Source of the DNA: a bacterium
GTDB taxonomy: Bacteria; Planctomycetota; UBA11346
Direction of reading: 5' to 3'
NCBI GenBank assembly: GCA_020047915.1
Contig: JAIFND010000079.1
Location: 1-57,253 of the forward strand
DNA: 57,253 bases
Shown here piece after piece: positions 10,284 through 16,166 of this stretch; the stretch's first letter is position 1; each line of letters begins with the position of its first letter. A program made the position numbers and the translations under genes. Below the pieces are notes generated by a model. It saw only the letters and a program-made list of their open reading frames with translations. It had not been told where the DNA came from and did not search any database.

Positions 10284-10316
10284 GGGAACGTACCGAGACG
10301 TATTCTCGGACTTCCC
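10284..10316. terminator. Compound stem-loop between convergent genes
   Basis: Inner stem CCGAGA (10293-10298) with TCTCGG (10304-10309) and outer stem GGGAA (10284-10288) with TTCCC (10312-10316). It follows repeat copy A and lies before the stop of the LpxL-like gene on the other strand. No U-tract on either side, so a terminator role is only plausible. Confidence 0.35.
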
Positions 10317-10338
10317 ACATCCTGTTGCTGACCGGCTG

Positions 10339-11256
10339 TCACGCCTGCTGATCGGCAAGCAGGCGCACGCCGCGCGTCCGCCATGGCTCGACCGCACGCG
10401 GCGGCAGCTCGGGCCGAGTGCCGACGAAGCGGCGATGCTGCCAGAAGTACTGCCCCGGAGCGGCCAGCACCATCGCGCCGAGCAGGTCCATGACGTGCTG
10501 CGTGTCGCGCACCCGGTCGCCGGTGGTGAGGTACGGCCGGCCGACGAATAACTGGCTGACCCCGGCGCGACGGCGCACCGCGAAGCCGGGGATGATCGGC
10601 ACGCCGGCCTTGTGCGCGAAGAAGGCTGGGCCGTCGAAGCCGAGGGTCGGCTGGCCGAGGTACCACACCGGGCTGCCCTCCCACGGCCGCTGGTCGGCCA
10701 TGATGCCGAGAGCCGCTCGGCGGCGCAGGGCGCGCAGCGCCTGGACCCCGGTCGAGCGATCGGCCGAACCGACCATCAGCACCTTCACGCCAAAGCGCCA
10801 GCGCTGGGCGTTGAGCAGTTCGTCCATCGCCGGATTGTGCTGTGCCTTGGCATAGACGATGACCTCGGGGATGTGCCGGGTCATGCCATGACCCGCCATG
10901 TCCCAGTCGCCGTGGTGGCTGGACAGGAAGACGGCTGACGGATGGCGGCGCACCTGCAGGTCGATCCAGCGCGGATTGAGCACCACGGCATGCCGTTCCG
11001 GCCCATCAGGCCCGCCCGCTGTCCACACCTGCACGAACTGCGCTCCCATGCTGGCGTAGGAGCGGCGCACCACCCGCGCTCGCGCCGGCCCACGCAGGCC
11101 GAGGCAGTCGGTCACCTGCCGGCTGGCCAGGCGACGCCGGACCCCGATCCGCCAGGCGAGAATCCCCAGCGTGCCGCCGAGGCGACAGGCGGTATCGGCA
11201 GCCAGCCGGTTAAGCAGGCGGAGGAGGAATATCTGGAGCCACGCCACGGGCGGCAT
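10339..11256 (-). CDS. LpxL/HtrB-family lipid A acyltransferase
   Basis: A 305-residue inner-membrane acyltransferase. The N-terminus is a short hydrophobic anchor (VAWLQIFLLRLL). The catalytic HX4D motif is seen as HHGDWD at residues 114-119. Other family features are ALGIMADQRPWEGSPV, the equivalent of the MLxDQ segment, and GPAFFAHKAGVPIIPGFAVRR. By family knowledge it transfers an acyl chain from acyl-ACP to a lipid A precursor, which implies an LPS-bearing outer membrane. The substrate position (LpxL-, LpxM- or LpxP-like) cannot be decided from sequence. Transcribed divergently from the gene at 11568. Confidence 0.85.
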   Translation of the reverse strand: MPPVAWLQIFLLRLLNRLAADTACRLGGTLGILAWRIGVRRRLASRQVTDCLGLRGPARARVVRRSYASMGAQFVQVWTAGGPDGPERHAVVLNPRWIDLQVRRHPSAVFLSSHHGDWDMAGHGMTRHIPEVIVYAKAQHNPAMDELLNAQRWRFGVKVLMVGSADRSTGVQALRALRRRAALGIMADQRPWEGSPVWYLGQPTLGFDGPAFFAHKAGVPIIPGFAVRRRAGVSQLFVGRPYLTTGDRVRDTQHVMDLLGAMVLAAPGQYFWQHRRFVGTRPELPPRAVEPWRTRGVRLLADQQA

Positions 11257-11295
11257 CGGATCGGTCGAGCGCGCGAAGGGAAGGGGGGCCTGTGG

Positions 11296-11422
11296 GAAGG
11301 CGGAAGATTTGCCACATCGCGTTGACTGGCAGACCGTCGTAGGACCGACCCGTTTTCGAATTCACGACTGGTCCGGCAGTCCTATACTGCATTTCTTCCG
11401 CCTTCCGCCTTCTCGCCTTCCA
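11296..11422. repeat. Inverted GGCGGAA-type repeat pair
   Basis: In the 311-bp gap between divergent genes. Left arm GAAGGCGGAAGA at 11296-11307; right arm TCTTCCGCCTTC at 11394-11405, continuing with more TTCCGCC-like units to about 11422. Units match those of the element at 26804-26930. The 86 bp between the arms hold TTGACT at 11332 and TATACT at 11383, but their spacing (45 bp) is wrong for a single promoter. Nothing else is evident in the gap. Confidence 0.75.
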
Positions 11423-11567
11423 CAAGTCCCCATTCCGCATCGCCCATCACAGCCGGCGGGTGTATGACAAGGCCTTCCACCTCTGCCACCCGCCCCCTTG
11501 GCCGCCCACCGCCCCCGGTCTAGCCTGCGGGTCCGCGCACCCGCAGTGCGCCACGGAGACCGTCGCC

Positions 11568-12596
11568 ATGGGCATGATCGACGCCAAGCAGGCCAAAGAC
11601 ACCCTCGGGTGCGATGACGCCACGCTGCAGCAGCACGTCAACAGCGGTGCGATCAAGGCCCAGCGCCAGGGCGGCAAGCTCCTGGTCGATGAGGACGACG
11701 TCCAGCGCCTGGCCAACAAAGAGGACGAGGAAGGCACCATCGTCCTGACCGGCGAAAGCGACAACCTGCAGATCGACCTTGGCAAGGTGGTCGATGACAG
11801 CTCTGAGACCATCGTGCAGGCCAAGGCCCAGCCCAAGGACTCGCAGCAGATCACCTTCGGCGAAGAGCTCGAAGTGGTCAGCCTCGAGGACTCGCGCACC
11901 CAGGACCTGGCGCAGACCAAGCCGACCACCGCCGCCCAGGGCCTGTCGTTCACCGACAGCAACACTGCGGTGATGACCTCGGTCGAGGATACCCAGGTCG
12001 GCGGCACCACCGCCCCGATCGAGACCGGGCCGCAGCAGGCCGGCCCCGGCGGCATGCTGCCGACCGGCGAAAGCGGCCGCCGTAGCGTGCGCTCCAGCCG
12101 TCGCGTCATGGAGACCGAGGTTGAAGTGCCGTGGTACTGGATGGCCTGTGCCGCCCTCGCCTTCGCCATCGGCATCTTCTTCATCGCTCCGTACTACGTG
12201 GTCAGCACGACCGCCCGTCAGGGTGAGAAGGATTCCGGCGGCTACGCCCTGCGTGGCGCCGATGACAACTTGTGGACCGGCATGGCCAGCGGCATCGCCG
12301 GCTTCCATGTCGAGCCGGACAAGAAGAAGTGGGAGAAGGCTGGCAACACCGGCGAATACCGCGACATCCGCCTCAAGGACCCACAGGCCCAGTGGCGCGT
12401 GTCGGGCTACCTCGGCGACCTCAGCGGCCCCGGCGAGCGCATGCAGTCCTTCCTGGTCGCTTCGGTCAATCCCGAAGGCACCAAGGCGACCAGCAAGCTT
12501 GGCAACAAGGAATACGCCCTGGTCGAGAAGACCGTGAAGTCCGAACAGGGCCCCGAGATCAAGGTCCTCGAAGCCCAGGTCTGGGCTGAGAAGTAA
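11568..12596 (+). CDS. Membrane protein with excisionase/MerR-type helix-turn-helix domain
   Basis: A 342-residue protein. I chose the ATG at 11568 because GGAG lies 9 bp upstream and the domain begins immediately; the frame extends to 11460. Residues 3-46 (AKQAKDTLGCDDATLQQHV, then VDEDDVQRLA) match the DNA-binding helix-turn-helix of the excisionase/MerR family. A long acidic linker follows. One membrane helix lies at about 183-205 (YWMACAALAFAIGIFFIAPY), and the C-terminal 130 residues are probably exported. The layout suggests a cytoplasmic DNA- or protein-binding head joined to a periplasmic sensor. In related bacteria such domains may have lost DNA binding, so function is open. Confidence 0.6.
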   Translation: MGMIDAKQAKDTLGCDDATLQQHVNSGAIKAQRQGGKLLVDEDDVQRLANKEDEEGTIVLTGESDNLQIDLGKVVDDSSETIVQAKAQPKDSQQITFGEELEVVSLEDSRTQDLAQTKPTTAAQGLSFTDSNTAVMTSVEDTQVGGTTAPIETGPQQAGPGGMLPTGESGRRSVRSSRRVMETEVEVPWYWMACAALAFAIGIFFIAPYYVVSTTARQGEKDSGGYALRGADDNLWTGMASGIAGFHVEPDKKKWEKAGNTGEYRDIRLKDPQAQWRVSGYLGDLSGPGERMQSFLVASVNPEGTKATSKLGNKEYALVEKTVKSEQGPEIKVLEAQVWAEK

Positions 12597-12597
12597 G

Positions 12598-12618
12598 GGG
12601 CTCGCCTGGGGCGAGCCC
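12598..12618 (+). terminator. 9-bp stem-loop after HTH membrane gene
   Basis: Perfect stem GGGCTCGCC (12598-12606), loop TGG, GGCGAGCCC (12610-12618), one base after the stop codon. There is no T-run, so termination may need another factor. Confidence 0.5.
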
Positions 12619-12706
12619 AGCTTGGAGCTTAGAGCCCGAAACCCTGTGCGGGGCGTGTGTTTGAGTGCGGGCTCAAAGCTCTAAGCTTTAAGCTCAAAGC
12701 TTACCA
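12619..12706. repeat. CTYNAAG heptamer array with inverted units
   Basis: Right side: four consecutive heptamers CTCAAAG, CTCTAAG, CTTTAAG, CTCAAAG at 12672-12699, then a decayed fifth. Left side: inverted units CTTGGAG, CTTAGAG at 12621-12634. The two sides can pair around a GC-rich middle. It lies in the 176-bp gap before the OmpA-family gene, where I see no other feature. Confidence 0.7.
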
Positions 12707-12772
12707 AAGCGCCCCCTTGCCGGGGCCCCGTATCCCGGCTAGCCTGCCTTCCCTACCCCTCGCGGAGTCCCC

Positions 12773-13417
12773 ATGCCCCCTGTCCGCACCCTGGCCATCA
12801 TCCCCCTCGCGCTCGTGGTCGCCCTCGGCGCCGCCGGCTGCAAGCCGCGTGGCCAGAAGGCCGCCGCCGCCGAGCAGGATGGCGGCCGCAACTCGGTCGC
12901 CCTGCAGGCCGAGAACGACGAACTGCGCAGCCAACTCGCCCAGGCCCGCGAGGAACTGGACAAGAACCAGGGCGGTACGGTCGGTGACAACGCCGCCGCT
13001 ATCGGCGTCGATGGCCTCGGCGAGGGCTGGAGCAGCGCCGGCGGCGGCAAGGTCGCCCTGGGCGAGGACTTCGCCTTCGAGAAGGGCTCGGCCAGCCTGA
13101 ACAAGGAAGGCAAGAAGGCGATCGAGAAGCTCGCCCTGCGCCTCAACGACGGCGACCTGGCCAACCACGTCGTGGTCGTCGAAGGCCACACCGACGACGC
13201 GCCGGTCAGCCGCCCGCGCACCATCGAGCTCTACACCGACAACTGGGGTCTGTCCGCCGCCCGTTCCGCCTCGGTGGTGCGCGCCCTGCAGGCCGCCGGC
13301 GTCAAGTCCGAGCGTCTGCGCGGTGCCTTCCGCGGCCAGTACGCCCCGGCCGTGACTGGCGGCAAGAAGGATGACCGCGGCGCCAACCGCCGCGTCGAGA
13401 TCTACCTGGCGAAGTAG
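12773..13417 (+). CDS. OmpA-family peptidoglycan-associated lipoprotein
   Basis: A 214-residue lipoprotein. The signal peptide ends in a lipobox (ALGAAGC, Cys at 23). Residues 40-65 form a short coiled coil (LQAENDELRSQLAQAREEL). The C-terminal 130 residues are an OmpA/MotB domain: VVVVEGHTDDAP, NWGLSAARSASVVRAL, ANRRVEIYL. This fold binds the diaminopimelate of peptidoglycan, so the protein would tether the outer membrane to the wall, as Pal does. It differs from canonical Pal in an insert after HTDDAP (VSRPRTIELYTDNW). Repeat arrays flank the gene on both sides and a strong terminator follows. Confidence 0.85.
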   Translation: MPPVRTLAIIPLALVVALGAAGCKPRGQKAAAAEQDGGRNSVALQAENDELRSQLAQAREELDKNQGGTVGDNAAAIGVDGLGEGWSSAGGGKVALGEDFAFEKGSASLNKEGKKAIEKLALRLNDGDLANHVVVVEGHTDDAPVSRPRTIELYTDNWGLSAARSASVVRALQAAGVKSERLRGAFRGQYAPAVTGGKKDDRGANRRVEIYLAK

Positions 13418-13450
13418 CTCTGAGCTTCGAGCTGAGAGCTGAGAGCTCGA
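13416..13450. repeat. AGCTNNN heptamer array
   Basis: Five contiguous heptamers: AGCTCTG, AGCTTCG, AGCTGAG, AGCTGAG, AGCTCGA. The first overlaps the TAG stop of the OmpA-family gene. Because AGCT is its own reverse complement, the array is also largely self-complementary. Confidence 0.7.
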
Positions 13451-13458
13451 ATATCGGA

Positions 13459-13491
13459 CACGCCGCGGCCATGCCGCGGCGTGCTTTTTTT
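13459..13491 (+). terminator. Intrinsic terminator
   Basis: Textbook Rho-independent terminator: 11-bp perfect stem CACGCCGCGGC, loop CAT, GCCGCGGCGTG, then C and seven T (13485-13491). It ends the OmpA-family transcript, 22 bp before the next ATG. Confidence 0.92.
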
Positions 13492-13513
13492 CCACTCACG
13501 ATAGGTTCCGCCC

Positions 13514-14740
13514 ATGCCTCGCTGTCTGATCCTGCTGCTGCTCGTCTGCGCCCTCTGCGGCGCCGAGGCCGCAGCCTCGTCAGGCACCGTGGTCGATCGG
13601 CCGGTACGTTTCGTCAACGACCGCATCGTGACGATCGGCGACATCCGCACGCGCAACGGCATGCGCATCGAAATGTGGCGCCGGGCGGCCCGCGTGCTGC
13701 CCGACAGCCGCGAAGGCCTGCTGCGCTTCAACCGCGAGACGCTCGAAGAGTTGACCGACGAGGAACTGCTGGTGCAGAAGGCCGAGGAACTGCAGGTCGC
13801 CATCGACCGCGACCGGCTGTCCTCGGATGTCATCGCTGAGGCACGCGAGCGCGGCCTCGCTCTGCGCGAGATCGCGGTGTTGCGTCGCATCCGCGACCGC
13901 GAAGCCAAGGTCGATGCGGTGCTCGGCTGGTTCGAGAGCCGGGCCGCCAGCATCTCGCCCAGCGAACTGCAGCACACCTACGACCGGCGCAAGGCCGACT
14001 TCGCCCGTCCGCCGCGCGCCCGCACCCTGCTGATCGCCCTGCGCCCGACCGGCGATGACGAGCGGCGGGAACTGGTCAAGGCGATGGCCGGCCTGATGCG
14101 CGCGGCCCAGACCGACAAGGATCCCGCCCTGGCCGCTGCCGCCGCCGGGCGCCTGGACGCTTTCCTCGCCGCCGATATGGCTGGCCAGGAGGGCATCCTG
14201 GCCGAGGTCGCCAGTGCCCTCGCCGCCCAGGCCGGACGCGAAGGGCTCGGCAAGGAATCGGCCAGCCTGGCCGCCCGGGCTGGTGAGCTGGCCACCCGTT
14301 GGAGCGGCGTCCGCAGCCGCGCCACCTGTGAAACGCTGCTCGACCAGTTGCGCGCCGAACTGCTGCAACTGCCCGCCGAACAGCGCGCTGCGGCCTTCGC
14401 CCAGCGTGCCCAGGCGATCAGCCAGGGACCGCACGCCGCCGATGGCGGCATGCTCGGCTGGGTCGAACCCAAGACCTACGGTGCCGAGATCGAAGAACAG
14501 GCCCTGGCCATGCCGCTGAACGAGCCCTCGGCCCCGTTCAGCAGCGGCGGAGCCCTGGCGATCGTCCTGGTGAGCGAACGCGAGGAAGGCCGCACGCAGA
14601 GCTTCAGCGAGGTCAGCGCCGCCCTGCAGGCCGCCCTCGATCGCGAACGGAGGGCCGAGGTGCGCCATCGCGTGACCACCGTGCTGCGTTCGCAGTCGTC
14701 GATCCGCGACGTGGTCGATTTGGACTCCCTGCTGCGTTGA
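13514..14740 (+). CDS. SurA-like periplasmic chaperone / parvulin-type prolyl isomerase
   Basis: A 408-residue exported protein with a signal peptide (RCLILLLLVCALCGAEA). The N-terminal region (FVNDRIVTIGDI, LEELTDEELLVQKAEEL) matches the SurA N-domain that chaperones outer-membrane proteins. A parvulin-like domain begins with RARTLLIALRPT (residue about 170) and resumes with GGMLGWVEPKTYGAEIEEQAL, ending ALAIVLVSEREEGR. Between these lie about 115 Ala-rich helical residues not seen in standard parvulin domains, so isomerase activity is uncertain. It lies after the OmpA-family gene terminator and before the sigma factor, whose ATG is 9 bases beyond its stop. Confidence 0.75.
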   Translation: MPRCLILLLLVCALCGAEAAASSGTVVDRPVRFVNDRIVTIGDIRTRNGMRIEMWRRAARVLPDSREGLLRFNRETLEELTDEELLVQKAEELQVAIDRDRLSSDVIAEARERGLALREIAVLRRIRDREAKVDAVLGWFESRAASISPSELQHTYDRRKADFARPPRARTLLIALRPTGDDERRELVKAMAGLMRAAQTDKDPALAAAAAGRLDAFLAADMAGQEGILAEVASALAAQAGREGLGKESASLAARAGELATRWSGVRSRATCETLLDQLRAELLQLPAEQRAAAFAQRAQAISQGPHAADGGMLGWVEPKTYGAEIEEQALAMPLNEPSAPFSSGGALAIVLVSEREEGRTQSFSEVSAALQAALDRERRAEVRHRVTTVLRSQSSIRDVVDLDSLLR

Positions 14741-14748
14741 GTCCTGAC

Positions 14749-15342
14749 ATGGATGAGCAGGTAAGGTCGCAGCCTCCTCCGGCGTCTCCCTCCCCGATGC
14801 ACGCCGTCGCCGCGCCCGTGATGCTGGTCCCCGAGGCCACCGATCTGCTCGCCCGCGAAGAGGGCGGGGTGCGTCGGGTCCTGGGCTACTACGTGCGCGA
14901 CCACGCGGCGGTCGATGACCTGTGGCAGGAGGTGTCGCTGCGCGTGCTGCGCCGGTTGCACACCCTCGAACAGCCTGGGGCGGCACGCGGCTGGCTCTAC
15001 CAGATCGCGCGCAACGCCGCAATGGACTGGCTGCGCCGCTGCGACCGCGCCGTGGTCCGCGCGACCGGCGAGCTGCCCGAACCTACCGCCACCGGCCAGG
15101 ATGGCCGCACCCCGATCGACGATGTGCTGAGTGCCGAACGCATCAGCGCCGTGCGCCGGGCCCTGGCCGAACTGCCGCCGAGCCAGCGCGAAGCGATCCG
15201 CCTGCGCATCGAGGAGGGTCTCGACCACGTGCAGATCGCCGAGCGCCTGGGCATCAACCGCCAGGCCGTCGAGGTGCGCCTGTGCAAAGGTCGGGCCGCG
15301 CTGCGTGAACGCCTGGCCGACATCTTCGAGGGCGACTTATGA
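14749..15342 (+). CDS. ECF-family sigma-70 factor
   Basis: A 197-residue extracytoplasmic-function sigma factor. Region 2 is seen as VLGYYVRDHAAVDDLWQEV and GWLYQIARNAAMDWLRR, region 4 as LAELPPSQREAIRLRIEEGL and IAERLGINRQAVEVRLCKGR. Region 2 binds the -10 element and region 4 the -35. The ATG at 14749 lies just after the SurA-like stop; a TTG start at 14737 would overlap that stop. Its stop overlaps the start of the anti-sigma gene (ATGA), as is usual for ECF/anti-sigma pairs. The position next to envelope genes suggests an envelope-stress regulon. Confidence 0.9.
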   Translation: MDEQVRSQPPPASPSPMHAVAAPVMLVPEATDLLAREEGGVRRVLGYYVRDHAAVDDLWQEVSLRVLRRLHTLEQPGAARGWLYQIARNAAMDWLRRCDRAVVRATGELPEPTATGQDGRTPIDDVLSAERISAVRRALAELPPSQREAIRLRIEEGLDHVQIAERLGINRQAVEVRLCKGRAALRERLADIFEGDL

Positions 15343-15839
15343 GTGAGGCCATGACCTGCGCCGAGGCCGAGCCTCTGCTGCCGCTGGTCGCCGACGGCGC
15401 TCTCGATCCGGACAGCGATCCGCAACTCTTCGCCCATCTTGCCACGTGTGCTGACTGCCAGCGCATCGTGGCCACGCATGACCTGATCGGTCTGGCCCTG
15501 CGTGCACCTGCGCCGCCCGCACGCCGGCCTTCGGTGATCCTCCGCTTCTGGCCCGCGCTGCCGGTGGCGGCTGCGGCGGCCCTGGCCTTCGCCTTGTGGC
15601 CCACCACGCCCGTCGTCGTGGCGCCACAGACTCCGACCATCGTGCACGCCCCGGCAGTCGCACCGCCGGTCGTTGTCACGCCGGTTGCGCCCCCGCGTGT
15701 CATCGCGCTGGCCCAGGCGGACGGCACCCAGATATACCTGGTGCAGTCGGGCGAGCACTGGACCGTGGTCAATCCCGCCGACCTCGATTCCGGCGCACAA
15801 AAACCGCAGACCGCCAACGGCGTGCAGGTCCGCTACTGA
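15339..15839 (+). CDS. Anti-sigma factor with zinc-binding domain
   Basis: A 166-residue single-pass membrane protein. The N-terminal 45 residues carry a ZAS-type zinc motif HLATCADC (H-x3-C-x2-C), which in the known family grips the sigma factor on the cytoplasmic side. A membrane helix follows (LPVAAAAALAFALWPT, about residues 71-90), then a Pro/Val-rich periplasmic linker and a short sensor tail. Overlaps the sigma gene by four bases, so the two are probably co-translated. The periplasmic part is short, about 75 residues, and matches no sensor domain I know. Confidence 0.85.
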   Translation: MSEAMTCAEAEPLLPLVADGALDPDSDPQLFAHLATCADCQRIVATHDLIGLALRAPAPPARRPSVILRFWPALPVAAAAALAFALWPTTPVVVAPQTPTIVHAPAVAPPVVVTPVAPPRVIALAQADGTQIYLVQSGEHWTVVNPADLDSGAQKPQTANGVQVRY

Positions 15840-15858
15840 CTTCGAGACTCGCACAAGA

Positions 15859-15988
15859 ATCCACAGGGAGGACCAGAGCCACCAGAGGTCAAGCCAAGGC
15901 TTTGCTTCTTCTTTCGCGCCCGGCCAACGAGAGCGATGCACCCTGCAACCCCATTCCCTCTCTGATCCCTCTGGTCCTCTGTGTGAAA
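15859..15988. repeat. Partial/divergent ACCAGAG hairpin element
   Basis: Left arm about 15861-15890 (CACAGGGAGGACCAGAGCC and following), right arm about 15968-15988 (CTCTGGTCCTCTGTGTGAA). Arms match the CACAGAG/ACCAGAG family but the loop is unrelated to copies A-C and the CCTAAAC ends are missing. It lies 8 bp upstream of full copy B. Together the two fill the 327-bp gap, where no gene is evident. Confidence 0.75.
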
Positions 15989-15996
15989 TACTTGAA

Positions 15997-16145
15997 CCTA
16001 AACGCAGCATTTCACACAGAGAACCAGAGCCACCAGAGGTCAAGACAAGGATTTGCGCAATTTCTCGGGTTCACCCGGACGGTGCATGTCCATTTCCCCT
16101 CTGGTCACTCTGGTGCTCTGTGTGACCCCTATCGCCGGGTTTAGG
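15997..16145. repeat. CCTAAAC-bounded hairpin element, copy B
   Basis: A 149-bp copy with the same CCTAAAC/GTTTAGG termini. Arms at 16013-16039 and 16098-16124 pair over 25 of 27 positions. The loop matches copy A except for a 4-nt difference before the right arm. It lies between the anti-sigma gene and the convergent ppc gene. Confidence 0.9.
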
Positions 16146-16166
16146 TTGAATGAAGCCTGACCGCGA

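Noticed and set aside
10118-10351. 77-residue frame through hairpin element copy A
   Set aside because: It consists of the repeat and its flank. The same peptide appears at the other copies only because the DNA is repeated; no start signal or codon pattern supports it.
11332-11388. Sigma-70 promoter TTGACT ... TATACT before the gene at 11568
   Set aside because: Spacing of 45 bp is incompatible with a single promoter, and the boxes lie inside the loop of a repeat pair.
13460-15000. Toxin-antitoxin or phage-defence island
   Set aside because: All genes here fit envelope or sigma-factor families. No nuclease, toxin or defence-type pair is evident in the window.
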